64,000 nt of DNA, taken from NCBI GenBank assembly GCA_029779535.1, contig JAKPAG010000098.1, forward strand, positions 62,001 through 126,000, read 5' to 3'. The translations under genes were made by a program, and so were the position numbers. The notes below the pieces were generated by a model that had not been told where the DNA came from, did no database searches, and was given only the letters and a program-made list of their open reading frames with translations. Positions 8,204-17,686 of the stretch are shown here, in pieces (the first letter of the stretch is position 1; each line of letters opens with the position of its first letter). Origin of the DNA: Pseudomonadota bacterium. GTDB lineage: Bacteria; Pseudomonadota; Alphaproteobacteria; Sphingomonadales; Sphingomonadaceae.

Positions 8204-9190
8204 CTAGAGCACCGGCATCTGCTGGCTGGCGCAGTGGAAGCTGCCGCCGCCGGCCAGCACGGCATCGGCCAGAATGCCCACCACTTCGCGGTCGGGGAAC
8301 AGGTCGGCAATCGCAGCGACGCCATCGGCGTCGTACCGGGTGCCATAGGTCGGGACCACGACCAGCTTCGAGGTGATCGCGAAGTTCATGTAGCTGGCCG
8401 GCTCGATCCGCCCGTCAGTCTCGACCCGGCCGGGCGAGGGGACTTCGCGCACCGTCACGCCGAATGCTTCGGCCCGCGCCCTGGCATCGGCATAGATCGC
8501 GGCGTTGGGATCGTCCGCGCCGGTCGCGCGGGGCAGGGCCAGCACGTTCGGGGCGACGAACCGGGCCAGGTTGTCGACATGGCCATCGGTATGATCGTTG
8601 ATCAGCCCGTCGCCCAGCCACAGCACGCGGTCATAGCCCAGGTCGCGCGCCAGCCGCGCTTCCAGATCGGCGCGGGTTAGCTGCGGATTGCGGTTGGGGT
8701 TGAGCAGGCATTGCTCGGTCGTTGCGACCAGCCCGGTGCCGTCACCATCCAGCGCGCCGCCTTCCAGGATCCAGTCGCAGGTCTCGACCGGCAGGCCCGC
8801 GCTCATCGCCAGCTGCGCGCCGATTTCCTCGTCTCCGTCCATCAGATACTTGCCGCCCCAGCCGTTGAAGCCGAACCGCCGGGCGACCTGCCGCGCGCCG
8901 TCCTGCACCACCAGCGGCCCGGTATCGCGCAGCCAGACATCGCCATAGCGCCGCACTTCGAGCGTTACCGCAGCCGAACAGAGCGCGCGGGCGCGCGCCG
9001 CGTTGGCCTCGTCGCGCACGATCAACCGCACCGGCTGGCCGCTGTCGGCCACGGCGCTGGCGAACCGGGCGATCTGTTCCTGCGCCCGCCCCAGGAAGCC
9101 CGGCCATTCAACCGGGTCGTGCGGAAAGCCCACCCACAGCCATTGCTGCGGGTGCCATTCGGGCGGCATGGCCAGCGCGGGCGCGGTCAT
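8204..9190 (-). CDS. aguA: Agmatine deiminase (peptidylarginine-deiminase family)
   Basis: The 328-aa protein carries the guanidine-modifying fold motifs: RYGDVWLRDTGP (about residue 80), WILEGGALDGDG (about 140), the catalytic histidine region NDHTDGHVDN (about 200) and the catalytic cysteine Cys320 in GGGSFHCASQQMP. It hydrolyses agmatine to N-carbamoylputrescine and ammonia. Its start lies 4 bp behind the stop of the M28 peptidase gene, so both are co-transcribed. No carbamoylputrescine amidase is adjacent; it may lie elsewhere. Confidence 0.93.
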   Translation of the reverse strand: MTAPALAMPPEWHPQQWLWVGFPHDPVEWPGFLGRAQEQIARFASAVADSGQPVRLIVRDEANAARARALCSAAVTLEVRRYGDVWLRDTGPLVVQDGARQVARRFGFNGWGGKYLMDGDEEIGAQLAMSAGLPVETCDWILEGGALDGDGTGLVATTEQCLLNPNRNPQLTRADLEARLARDLGYDRVLWLGDGLINDHTDGHVDNLARFVAPNVLALPRATGADDPNAAIYADARARAEAFGVTVREVPSPGRVETDGRIEPASYMNFAITSKLVVVPTYGTRYDADGVAAIADLFPDREVVGILADAVLAGGGSFHCASQQMPVL

Positions 9191-9194
9191 CGGC

Positions 9195-10895
9195 TTACTT
9201 GCCCGCCTTGCGCAGTTCGGCGCGGCTCTGGTCGCGGATGGCGCGGAATTCGTCGCCCGGATGCCAGTTCGGCCAGTCGGTGGTCATCGCCAGCGAACGG
9301 CCAAGGCGGTAATAGAGTTCGCCTTCCTGCAGGATGCCCGACCAGTCCCACTTGCCGTCGAACTGGTCGCTCGGCTGGTGGTAGTCGTTCTTGACGTACT
9401 TGCCCGCCACCGCTTCGGCCGCGGCCTTGCCGCCCGGCACCCAGTCGCTGCCGCGGCCCACCGCGAACATCGGCACGCCGCGCTTGGCCATGCTGAAATG
9501 GTCGCTGCGGTAATAGTGCCCGCGCTCGACGTGGTCTTCGGGCGTTTCGTACAGCTTCATCGCCCCCATCGCCGCCTTGAGGTAGCGGGTCAGCTCGCTC
9601 TTGTCGCCGCCGGTCACCTGCACGTCGCGCGCCGGACTGCCGGGCGCAATCGCGTCCATGTTGACCCCGCCGACGGTCCTGTTCAGCGGATAGACCGGGT
9701 TCTGGGCATAGAATTCGCTGCCCAGCAGGCCCGATTCCTCCAGCGTCACCGCCAGGAACACCTGGCTGCGGTCGGCCGCCCCGGCCTTGACGTTGGCTTC
9801 GGCCAGGCCGGCGAGCAGCGCGGTGCCGGTGGCATTGTCGACCGCGCCGTTGCAGATGTCGTCGCCGTGGGCATCGGCCTTGCACCGCCCCAGGTGGTCC
9901 CAGTGTGCAGAGTAGAGCACATATTCATCCGGCCGCTTCTTGCCCGGCAGGATGCCGATCACGTTGCGGCTCTGGCCCTTGCGGATCTGGTTGTCGAACT
10001 TCAGGCTGGCCTTCAGCCCCAGCGGCACGGGCTTGAAACCCTTCTGTTTGGCCGCCGCGCTCAGCGTGGCCAGGTCCTGCCCGGCGGCGGCCAGGATCTG
10101 CTTTGCCACATCGTTCTGGATCCAGCCGTTGGCCTGGGTCTGGTCCATCGCGTCGTTCGGCTTCTGGACGAAGTATTGCGCGCCGGTCCAGCTCGATTCG
10201 ACCACGTTCCAGCCATAGGCGGCAGGGAAAGTGTCATGCACGATCAAGGCCCCGGCCGCGCCCTGCCGGGCGGCTTCCTCGAACTTGTAGGGCCAGCGGC
10301 CGTACCAGGTCATCCGGCGGCCCTTGAACAGGCCCTGTTCGGTGGGGGTTTCATAATCCGGGTCGTTGACCAGGATGACCGCGATCTTCCCCTTCATGTC
10401 GATCCCGGCATAGTCGTTCCAGCCCAGTTCCGGGGCATTGATGCCATAGCCGACGAAGACCAGTTCTGCGTCGCGGATGTCGGTGCTGGCGGTGGCGCGG
10501 TAGGAGCCGGCGACGAAATCCTTGCCCGGTGCGAACAGCATGGTCTGCTTGCCGCCGGTCACGGCCAGGCCCGCCATGTTCTGCGCGGTGATTTCCACGG
10601 TCGGCACGTCCTGGGTCCAGCTGCCCTTGTTGCCGGGCTGCAGGCCGGCGGCCTTGAACCGGTCGATCAGGTAGGCAACCGTCTTGTCCTCGCCCGCCGT
10701 GCTGGGCGCGCGCCCTTCGAACGCGTCGGACGAAAGGGTGCGGACCATGTCTTCCAGCCCCTGCTGGTTGAGCGCCACCGGCGCCACATTGGGCACCGGC
10801 ACCGGCTTGGCAACAGCCGGAGCGGACAGGGCAAGGGCAAGAGCGATGAACGGCAGGCTGTGCTTCACGGGACGGACCTCGTTGATTTGCGTCAT
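9195..10895 (-). CDS. Secreted M28 family zinc peptidase
   Basis: The protein (about 566 aa) has a signal peptide (HSLPFIALALALSAPAVA), a PA-type insertion region (about 150-290) and an M28 catalytic domain. Zinc-ligand motifs are SAHWDHLG, NGAVDNATGTALLAG and TLEESGLLGSEF, followed by VNMDAI and a C-terminal HYYRSDHFS with the last histidine. These are bacterial aminopeptidases acting in the periplasm or outside. Start 10895 (ATG) is chosen; a GTG at 10868 is also possible and puts the signal peptide directly at the N-terminus. The longer frame to 10991 would overlap glnE's start and is unlikely. It is divergent from glnE. Confidence 0.88.
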   Translation of the reverse strand: MTQINEVRPVKHSLPFIALALALSAPAVAKPVPVPNVAPVALNQQGLEDMVRTLSSDAFEGRAPSTAGEDKTVAYLIDRFKAAGLQPGNKGSWTQDVPTVEITAQNMAGLAVTGGKQTMLFAPGKDFVAGSYRATASTDIRDAELVFVGYGINAPELGWNDYAGIDMKGKIAVILVNDPDYETPTEQGLFKGRRMTWYGRWPYKFEEAARQGAAGALIVHDTFPAAYGWNVVESSWTGAQYFVQKPNDAMDQTQANGWIQNDVAKQILAAAGQDLATLSAAAKQKGFKPVPLGLKASLKFDNQIRKGQSRNVIGILPGKKRPDEYVLYSAHWDHLGRCKADAHGDDICNGAVDNATGTALLAGLAEANVKAGAADRSQVFLAVTLEESGLLGSEFYAQNPVYPLNRTVGGVNMDAIAPGSPARDVQVTGGDKSELTRYLKAAMGAMKLYETPEDHVERGHYYRSDHFSMAKRGVPMFAVGRGSDWVPGGKAAAEAVAGKYVKNDYHQPSDQFDGKWDWSGILQEGELYYRLGRSLAMTTDWPNWHPGDEFRAIRDQSRAELRKAGK

Positions 10896-10989
10896 TGCCG
10901 CCGCTTGGCAGAGCGGGGCAGGCCTATCAAGGGCGGCAATCGACGAATGACTTGATTGGCCGACCGGAGGCAGGCAGGGCAGGTATTGC

Positions 10990-13698
10990 ATGAGTTACGA
11001 CTGGACCGCAGCAATCGAGCGCGCGCGGGCGCACGCGCCGTTCCTTGCCCATGGGCTGGACAAGCTGCCGGCATTGGAATTGCTGCTTCGCGCGGGCGAT
11101 GGCGCGGGCGCGCTGGCCTGGGCCAAGGCGGCCGGGGCGGATGCTGGCGATGTCGGCCGCGCGCTGCGGCGCGAAAAGCTGGCCCTGGCCGTGGCGCTTG
11201 CCGTGGGCGACCTTGCGGGCGCGTTCCCGCTGCTGACTGTCACAGGGGAACTGTCCGCCTTTGCCGACCGCGCGCTGGATGCCGCGATTGCCGAGGCGAT
11301 CCACCGCCGCGTGCCCGATGCGCCCAGCCAGGGCTTCCTTGCCCTGGCGCTGGGCAAGCACGGGGCGCAGGAACTGAACTATTCGTCCGACATCGACCCG
11401 ATCCTGCTCTACGATCCGCAGACCCTGCCCCGCCGCGAACGCGACGAGCCGGGCGAGGCGGCGCAGCGTGTTGCCCGCACGCTGATGGAACTGATGAGCC
11501 ACAAGACCGAGGACGGCTATGTCTTTCGCGTTGACCTGCGGCTGCGCCCGGCGAGCGAGGTCAGCCCGCTGGCGATCCCGATCGACGCGGCGCTGAGCCA
11601 TTATGAAAGCTCGGCCCTGGCGTGGGAACGCGCCGCCTTTATCCGCGCCCGCGCCTGTGCCGGCGATGTCGCGGCGGGGGAACAGTTCCTCGCCTGGATC
11701 CGCCCCTTCGTGTGGCGCAAAAGCCTGGATTTCGGCGCGATTGCCGAGATCGGGCGGCTGACCCAGCGGATCCGTGCCAACCATTCCGGCCCGGCGCGGC
11801 CCGGCCCCGGCTTCAACCTGAAACAGGGGCGCGGCGGCATCCGCGAGGTCGAATTCTTTGCCCAGACCCACCAGCTGATCCACGGCGGACGCCACCCGTC
11901 GATCCGCCTGCGCGGCACGCGCGCCAGCCTCGATGCGCTGGCCGAAGCGGGGCTGATCGACCCCGCCGATGCCGTGCTGCTGGGCGAAAGCTATGACCGG
12001 CTGCGCCAGGTCGAACACCGCCTGCAGATGGTCGCTGACCAGCAGACCCATTCGCTGCCCGATGATCCGGCCGCGCTCGACAACGTGGCGCGGCTCGATG
12101 GCCTGCCCGATGGCGCGGCGCTGGTGGCCGAACTGGAAACGATCACCGAAGCGGTTGGCCTGCGCTATGACCGGCTGATCGCCCAGCACGCCGGGGAAGG
12201 AGACACAGCGGTCACCGTCGTCGCGCGCGGGGGCGAGGCGCTGGAAGCGGAACTGGCGCGGCTCGGCTTTGCCGATCCGGCCGACCTGTCGCAGCGGATC
12301 TCCGGCTGGCGCGATGGCAAGCTGCGGGCGCTGCGCAGCGAAGCGGCGCGCGCCGCCTATGACGCGATCCAGCTGCCGCTGCTCACCGCGCTGGCCAAGG
12401 CGCCCGAGCCGGACCGGGCGCTGCTGCGCTGGGAACAGCTGCTGGCCAACCTGCCCAGCGCGGTCAACCTGTTCCGCCTGCTTGAAGCGCGCCCGGCGCT
12501 GCTCGAACTGCTGGCCCGGATCCTCAGCCTCGCCCCGCCCTTGGCCGATGCCCTGGCGCGGCGGGCGGACCTGCTCGATCCGCTGATCGATGCTTCGGCG
12601 TTCGACCTGCCCGGCAGCGTCGCCGAACTGGCCGCCGAATTCGCCTCGGGCGAGGTGGACGGCGATTACCAGCACATGCTCGACCACGTCCGCCGCAAGG
12701 TCAGCGAACGGCGCTTTGCCCTGGGGGTCCAGCTGATCGAAGGGGCGCGCGACCCGATGGAAATCGGCCAGGCGCTGAGCCGGGTGGCCGAAGCCGCGCT
12801 CGATGTGCTGGCCCGCGCCGCCACGGCGGAATTCGAACGCGCCCACGGCAAGGTGCCGGGCGGGCAGCTGATGGTGATGGGCTATGGCCGGCTTGGCGGC
12901 GGGGTGCTGACCCATGCCTCGGACCTCGACCTGGTGTTCCTGTTCACCGGCGATCACGCGGCGGACAGCGACGGGGCGCGGCCGCTTGGCGCGACGCTCT
13001 ATTTCAACCGGCTGGCGCAGCGGGTGATCGCGGCGCTGTCAGTCCCGACGGCCGAAGGCGCGCTGTATGAAGTCGATACCCGTCTGCGGCCCTCGGGCGA
13101 GCAGGGGCCGATCGCGGTCAGCCTCGACAGTTTCGAACGTTACCAGCGCGAAAGCGCGTGGACCTGGGAACACATGGCGCTGGCCCGCAGCCGCGTGCTT
13201 TTCGGGCCAGGGGCGGGGCGCGCCCGGCTCGAAGGGATCGTTCGGCAGGTGCTGACGATGCCGCGCGATGCGGAAAAACTGCGCGCCGACGTGCACGAGA
13301 TGCGCTCCACCATGGCCCGGCACAAGCCGGCCAGGGGCGCGCTTGATGTGAAGCTGGCGCGCGGCGGGCTGGTCGATATCGAATTCATCACCCACTACCT
13401 GCAGCTGCGCGATCATCAGGGCCTCAATCCCTCGATGGGCGCGGCGGTGGCACAGCTGGCCGAGGCGGGGCTGCTGCCGGGCGATGTGCAGGCCGCCCAC
13501 GGCATGCTGGGCCGGTTCCTGATCGCCGCGCGGCTGCTCGCCCCTGATGCGCAGGAGCCGCCGCCCGCGGCCCGCGCGGTGCTTGCCAAGGCCTGCCAAT
13601 GCGGCGATTGGGACGCGCTGACCTCTGCCCTTGCCGAATCGCGCGCCGCCGTGGCGCGGGCCTGGGCGGCAACCTTTGGCGAAACACTGGAGATCTGA
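10990..13698 (+). CDS. glnE: Bifunctional glutamine synthetase adenylyltransferase/adenylyl-removing enzyme
   Basis: At 902 residues it has the full two-lobed GlnE architecture: a first nucleotidyltransferase domain with LGKHGAQELNYSSDIDP (about residues 121-137) for deadenylylation, and a second with GYGRLGGGVLTHASDLDLVF (about 631-650) for adenylylation. Each is followed by a PII-uridylyltransferase-like helical region. It controls glutamine synthetase according to nitrogen status with PII. The ATG at 10990 is in a 95-bp divergent promoter region with the M28 peptidase gene. A peroxiredoxin and a ferritin-like gene follow in the same direction with almost no spacing. Confidence 0.96.
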   Translation: MSYDWTAAIERARAHAPFLAHGLDKLPALELLLRAGDGAGALAWAKAAGADAGDVGRALRREKLALAVALAVGDLAGAFPLLTVTGELSAFADRALDAAIAEAIHRRVPDAPSQGFLALALGKHGAQELNYSSDIDPILLYDPQTLPRRERDEPGEAAQRVARTLMELMSHKTEDGYVFRVDLRLRPASEVSPLAIPIDAALSHYESSALAWERAAFIRARACAGDVAAGEQFLAWIRPFVWRKSLDFGAIAEIGRLTQRIRANHSGPARPGPGFNLKQGRGGIREVEFFAQTHQLIHGGRHPSIRLRGTRASLDALAEAGLIDPADAVLLGESYDRLRQVEHRLQMVADQQTHSLPDDPAALDNVARLDGLPDGAALVAELETITEAVGLRYDRLIAQHAGEGDTAVTVVARGGEALEAELARLGFADPADLSQRISGWRDGKLRALRSEAARAAYDAIQLPLLTALAKAPEPDRALLRWEQLLANLPSAVNLFRLLEARPALLELLARILSLAPPLADALARRADLLDPLIDASAFDLPGSVAELAAEFASGEVDGDYQHMLDHVRRKVSERRFALGVQLIEGARDPMEIGQALSRVAEAALDVLARAATAEFERAHGKVPGGQLMVMGYGRLGGGVLTHASDLDLVFLFTGDHAADSDGARPLGATLYFNRLAQRVIAALSVPTAEGALYEVDTRLRPSGEQGPIAVSLDSFERYQRESAWTWEHMALARSRVLFGPGAGRARLEGIVRQVLTMPRDAEKLRADVHEMRSTMARHKPARGALDVKLARGGLVDIEFITHYLQLRDHQGLNPSMGAAVAQLAEAGLLPGDVQAAHGMLGRFLIAARLLAPDAQEPPPAARAVLAKACQCGDWDALTSALAESRAAVARAWAATFGETLEI

Positions 13699-13702
13699 GG
13701 CC

Positions 13703-14176
13703 ATGAGCAAGTCCGCATCCGTGGGTGACAAGCTGCCCGACATCGCCCTGACCGCGCCCGATGGCAGCGTGGTGAAGCCGTCCGATTTCGCCGGACGCAA
13801 GCTGGTGCTGTTCTTCTATCCCAAGGACGATACTCCCGGTTGCACCACGGAAAACCTGGATTTTTCGGCCCTGGCCGATGATTTCGCAGCGGCCGGCACC
13901 GCGCTCCTCGGGATCAGCAAGGACAGCCCGGCGCGCCACCAGAAATTCGCCGCCAAGCACGGCCTCAAGGCACCGCTCGCGACGGATGCGCAAGAGGGCG
14001 GCCTGTCCGACGCGCTGGGGATCTGGACCGAAAAGCAGAACTACGGCCGCACTTACATGGGCATGGTCCGTACCACGCTGCTGGTCGGCCCGGACGGCAC
14101 GATCGCGCGGGTCTGGGACAAGGTGAAGGTCAAGGGCCACGCGGCCGAGGTGCTGGAGGCGGCGAAGGCGCTGTGA
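13703..14176 (+). CDS. bcp: Peroxiredoxin, BCP/PrxQ family
   Basis: The 157-aa thioredoxin-fold protein has the peroxidatic cysteine Cys47 in FYPKDDTPGCTTE. The position five residues later that often carries the resolving cysteine of atypical 2-Cys BCPs holds Leu52, and no other cysteine is present. It should therefore act as a 1-Cys enzyme. It reduces hydroperoxides in the cytoplasm. The ATG is 4 bp after the glnE stop codon, and the next gene overlaps its own stop. Confidence 0.93.
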   Translation: MSKSASVGDKLPDIALTAPDGSVVKPSDFAGRKLVLFFYPKDDTPGCTTENLDFSALADDFAAAGTALLGISKDSPARHQKFAAKHGLKAPLATDAQEGGLSDALGIWTEKQNYGRTYMGMVRTTLLVGPDGTIARVWDKVKVKGHAAEVLEAAKAL

Positions 14177-14964
14177 CTTCGGTTTCCGCGGCGATCCGCG
14201 CCGCGCTGCTGACTGCCGATCCCACCGCCAAGGCCTTTGCCGCGCGGCAAGTCGCGCGCGACTGGGCCGCCGGAAGGCTGGCCTTCGCGTTCGATTCCGC
14301 CATGCCGGACGAGCCGGCGCGTCCGCACGTGCCCGAGTTGCTCCCGCCCAACCGGATGCCCAAGCGCGGCAAGGGCGGGTCGGAACGCGGGCGGATCGCG
14401 CTGTGGCACGCGCTGGCGCATATCGAATTCGTCGCGATCGACCTCGCGCTCGATATGGCGGGGCGCTTCGGGGCGCAGATGGGGCCGCAGTTCGTCTCGG
14501 ATTTCCTTGACGTCGCGGCGGACGAGGCGATGCATTTCGCGCTGCTCGCGCGGCGGCTGCGCACGCTGGGCAGCCACTATGGCGCGCTGCCCGCGCACGG
14601 CGGGCTGTGGGACGCCGCGCGCGAGACCAGCCACGATGTTGCCGCTCGCCTGGCGGTGGTGCCCATGGTGCTCGAAGCGCGCGGGCTGGATGTCACGCCC
14701 TTCACGCTGGAACGGGTGCGCGCCAGCGGCGATGAGACCGGCGCGCGCATCCTGCAACGAATCCTTGACGATGAAATTCGCCACGTTCGTTTCGGTTCAA
14801 CGCATTTCACCGCAGTTTGCGCCGCACGCGGCGAATCCGCGGAATCCCTGTGGAAATCGCTAGTTACGCGGCACTTCAGAGGGGCCGTTAAGCCACCGTT
14901 CAACGACTCGGCGCGCGGTGAAGCCGGTTTACCGCGCGAATTCTATGCCGGGGTTGCGCATTGA
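14173..14964 (+). CDS. DUF455 ferritin-like protein
   Basis: The 263-aa protein has the DUF455 pattern: an N-terminal region ending in MPKRGKGG, then a ferritin-like four-helix bundle with IALWHALAHIEFVAIDLALD, ADEAMHFALLARRL, MVLEARGLDVTP and LDDEIRHVRFG. These supply the Glu/His di-iron ligands (ExxH). The family is related to MiaE-like tRNA hydroxylases but its substrate is unknown. The GTG start overlaps the peroxiredoxin TGA (GTGA), so it is translationally coupled. Confidence 0.85.
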   Translation: MTSVSAAIRAALLTADPTAKAFAARQVARDWAAGRLAFAFDSAMPDEPARPHVPELLPPNRMPKRGKGGSERGRIALWHALAHIEFVAIDLALDMAGRFGAQMGPQFVSDFLDVAADEAMHFALLARRLRTLGSHYGALPAHGGLWDAARETSHDVAARLAVVPMVLEARGLDVTPFTLERVRASGDETGARILQRILDDEIRHVRFGSTHFTAVCAARGESAESLWKSLVTRHFRGAVKPPFNDSARGEAGLPREFYAGVAH

Positions 14965-15078
14965 TCCCGCGCCCGGCAAACCGCCATCAACGAGACGGCG
15001 GGGGGTCCGACCATCTCAAAAGTTAGGGTTCGCACGTTCCGGTCCGCCCGGTCCGGGACGCTGAGACAAGGGTTTTTT

Positions 15079-15855
15079 GTGGTCGCTATCGCGCTTTTTG
15101 CCAAGTTCCGTTCGGTCGCCGGCCTTGCCGTTGCTGCCGCCAGCCTGGCCTTCCCCAATCTTGCCCTGGCCAACAGCGCGTCCGCCAATGCGGACATCAC
15201 CGCCCCGCTGCGCGAAGCCCGCGCCGCGAAGGCGACCCAGGGCAGCGATGAAGAATTCCGCCGCCTGTTCGCCAGCTGGAAGTCGCTCGATAGCCGCAAC
15301 GGCGCGATGATCACTCCGGTGATGACCACCGCCAAGTCGCCGGTCGCCGGCCTGATCACCACCCCGCTGGCCCCGGCCGCGACCATCACCACCATCACCA
15401 TGCCCAGCAAGGTTGCGATCCCTTCGATCAACCCGGTCGATGGCGCCGCGCTGACCAGCAGCTTCGGCATGCGCTGGCACCCGGTGCTGGGTGGCCGCCG
15501 CGCGCACAAGGGCATTGACCTGGCGCAGCCGATCGGCACCCCGATCCGCGCCACCGCCGATGGCGTTGTCAGCAAGGCCGACTGGTTCTCCAGCTACGGC
15601 CTGTTCGTCAGCCTTGAACACGGCGGCAACATCCAGACCCGCTATGGCCACATGTCGCGCCTCAACGTTGCTGCCGGCCAGGCCGTGCGCAAGGGCGACG
15701 TGATTGGTTACGTCGGTTCGACCGGCCGTTCGACCGGGCCGCACCTGCACTATGAAGTGCGGATCGCTGGCACCGCGGTCAGCCCGGTTCCCTACATGCA
15801 GGGCGATCTGGCCCGCGAAGCCGCCGAAGGTGTGCAGCTGGGCGGTTCGAAGTAA
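15079..15855 (+). CDS. M23 family (LytM-type) peptidoglycan endopeptidase
   Basis: The 258-aa protein has a signal peptide (FRSVAGLAVAAASLAFPNLALA), a Ser/Thr/Ala/Pro-rich linker and a C-terminal LytM domain (about 115-230). Zinc-ligand motifs are RRAHKGIDL (HxxxD) and GPHLHYEV (HxH), with RYGHMSR supplying the catalytic histidine. All catalytic residues are present, so it should cleave peptide crosslinks in the periplasm. The start is a GTG with AAGGG 9 nt upstream. It stands alone between a 114-bp leader and a terminator. Confidence 0.92.
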   Translation: MVAIALFAKFRSVAGLAVAAASLAFPNLALANSASANADITAPLREARAAKATQGSDEEFRRLFASWKSLDSRNGAMITPVMTTAKSPVAGLITTPLAPAATITTITMPSKVAIPSINPVDGAALTSSFGMRWHPVLGGRRAHKGIDLAQPIGTPIRATADGVVSKADWFSSYGLFVSLEHGGNIQTRYGHMSRLNVAAGQAVRKGDVIGYVGSTGRSTGPHLHYEVRIAGTAVSPVPYMQGDLAREAAEGVQLGGSK

Positions 15856-15925
15856 GACAGGGTTTCTTCCGCGCATCCGGGCGGAAGTCCCGGAGCGGGG
15901 CTTCAGCTTCGGAGAGGACGCTGGG

Positions 15926-15955
15926 AAAAGGGCGACGGGCGACCGTCGCCCTTTT
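15926..15955 (+). terminator. Rho-independent terminator after the M23 peptidase gene
   Basis: An 11-bp stem AAAAGGGCGAC (15926-15936) pairs with GTCGCCCTTTT (15945-15955). The right arm is T-rich, and it lies 70 bp after the stop codon. Confidence 0.85.
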
Positions 15956-16021
15956 CTGTTATGGCGGGGCCTCGATCCGGCGCGCATTTCCGCGCGGCCA
16001 GCCGCCTTCCCCATTGCATCA

Positions 16022-16039
16022 TTTAACCGATCGGTTAAA
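16022..16039. promoter_or_regulatory. 18-bp perfect palindrome, candidate TetR-family operator
   Basis: TTTAACCGATCGGTTAAA is a perfect palindrome located 30-47 bp before the acyl-CoA synthetase start. The core ACCGATCGGT is the kind of site bound by TetR/AcrR regulators of acyl-CoA metabolism. No regulator gene is adjacent, so it would be controlled in trans. Confidence 0.6.
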
Positions 16040-16068
16040 CCATTCGCAAAGCGGCGGAAGAGCCGCCC

Positions 16069-17640
16069 ATGGAGAGTGATTCTGCGATGCATCCTTCAGT
16101 CCACGCCCAGGCCAATCCCGCCAAGCCCGCGATCATCATGGCCGGCAGCGGCCAGGTCATCACCTTTGGCGAACTTGATGCCCGTTCCAACCAGGTTGCC
16201 CAGCTGATCCGCAGCCAGGGCATCGGTGTGGGCGATACGGTGGCGATCTGCCTGGAAAACCACCCGGCCTATTTTGCGCTGGCCTGGGGCGCGCAGCGCT
16301 CGGGCGTGCACTATGTCTGCATTTCCAGCCGCCTGACCGCGCCGGAAGTGGCCTATATCCTGGAGGATAGCGGCGCCAAGCTGCTGTTCACTTCGGCCTA
16401 CCTTGCCCCGGTGATGGACGAAGTGGCCAGCCTGATGCCCGGCGTGCCGCAGCTGCGCTTTGGCGTCGATGGCGCAGGCTCGGCGCAGGCCGCGCTCGAT
16501 GCCATGCCGACCACGCCGATTGCCGATGAACGCGCCGGGGTGGACATGCTCTATTCGTCCGGCACCACCGGCCGGCCCAAGGGGGTCAAGATCCCGCTGC
16601 CCGACGATCCGTCGATCGCGCAGAACAATTCGCTGGCGGACCTCGCCCGCATGGCTTTCGGGATCAAGGAAGACGCGGTCTACCTTTCGCCCGCGCCGCT
16701 CTATCACGCCGCGCCGCTGCGCTGGTCGATGACTGTGCACAAGATCGGCGGGACCGTGGTGGTGATGGAAAAGTTCGATCCCGAAGACGCGCTCGCCGCG
16801 ATCGAGCGCCACAAGGTGACCGACAGCCAGTGGGTGCCGACCCATTTCGTCCGGATGCTCAAGCTGGACGAGGAAGTGCGCCGCAAGTACGACACGTCCA
16901 CCCTGAAGTGCGCGATCCACGCCGCCGCGCCGTGCCCGGTGCCGGTCAAGCACGCGATGATCGACTGGTGGGGCCCGGTCCTGTTCGAATACTACGCCGG
17001 GACCGAAGGCAACGGCTTTACCTTCATTTCCAGCCCCGAATGGCTCCAGCGCCCCGGTTCGGTCGGCCGCGCGCTGACCGGGATCGTCCGCGTCTGCGAC
17101 GAGAACGGCGATGAAGTGCCCCGCGGCACCGAAGGGCAGATCTTCTTCGAGCCGACCGACCTGACCGCCAAGCCGTTCGAATACCACAACGACCCGGTCA
17201 AGACCGCCGAAAGCCGCAACAAGCACGGCTGGACCAGCCTGGGCGATGTCGGCATCCAGGACGAGGATGGCTATGTCTTCCTGACCGACCGCAAGAGCTT
17301 CATGATCATTTCCGGCGGGGTGAACATCTATCCGCAGGAGATCGAGAACCTTTTGGTGCTGCACCCCAAGGTGGCCGACGCGGCGGTGATCGGCGCGCCC
17401 GATCCGGACATGGGCGAACGCGTGGTAGCGGTGGTCCAGCCACTCGACATGGGCGATGCCGGGCCCGAGCTGGCCGAGGAACTGCACGCCTACCTTGCCC
17501 CGCAGCTCAGCCGGGTGAAGATGCCGCGCCAGATCGACTTTCGCGAACAGCTGCCGCGCGAAGCGACCGGCAAGCTCTACAAGCGGCTGCTGCGCGATGA
17601 ATACAAAGCCGCCTATGAACAGGCCCAGGCTGGGGGCTGA
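16069..17640 (+). CDS. Acyl-CoA synthetase (AMP-forming, class I adenylate-forming enzyme)
   Basis: The 523-aa protein has the P-loop LYSSGTTGRPKGVK (about 161-174), the YYAGTEGNGF motif (about 305), the hinge TSLGDVGIQDEDGYVFLTDRKSFMI (about 388-412) and the C-terminal lysine region ATGKLYKR. It activates a carboxylic acid to its CoA thioester via an acyl-AMP. The substrate could be a fatty, steroid side-chain or terpenoid acid; this is not readable. A second ATG at 16087 could also be the start. It is followed 46 bp later by a P450 gene and preceded by the palindrome at 16022, suggesting an inducible operon. Confidence 0.9.
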   Translation: MESDSAMHPSVHAQANPAKPAIIMAGSGQVITFGELDARSNQVAQLIRSQGIGVGDTVAICLENHPAYFALAWGAQRSGVHYVCISSRLTAPEVAYILEDSGAKLLFTSAYLAPVMDEVASLMPGVPQLRFGVDGAGSAQAALDAMPTTPIADERAGVDMLYSSGTTGRPKGVKIPLPDDPSIAQNNSLADLARMAFGIKEDAVYLSPAPLYHAAPLRWSMTVHKIGGTVVVMEKFDPEDALAAIERHKVTDSQWVPTHFVRMLKLDEEVRRKYDTSTLKCAIHAAAPCPVPVKHAMIDWWGPVLFEYYAGTEGNGFTFISSPEWLQRPGSVGRALTGIVRVCDENGDEVPRGTEGQIFFEPTDLTAKPFEYHNDPVKTAESRNKHGWTSLGDVGIQDEDGYVFLTDRKSFMIISGGVNIYPQEIENLLVLHPKVADAAVIGAPDPDMGERVVAVVQPLDMGDAGPELAEELHAYLAPQLSRVKMPRQIDFREQLPREATGKLYKRLLRDEYKAAYEQAQAGG

Positions 17641-17686
17641 CGCCCCCGCCTGACAACCAGAACAAGCATACCCGGGAGAGCCATTG

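Noticed and set aside
10927..12957. A 676-codon minus-strand frame opposite glnE
   Set aside because: It lies inside a firmly identified gene and has low-complexity composition.
16069..17640. Acyl-CoA synthetase as an acetyl- or benzoyl-CoA ligase
   Set aside because: Motifs identify the superfamily only; substrate cannot be read by eye.
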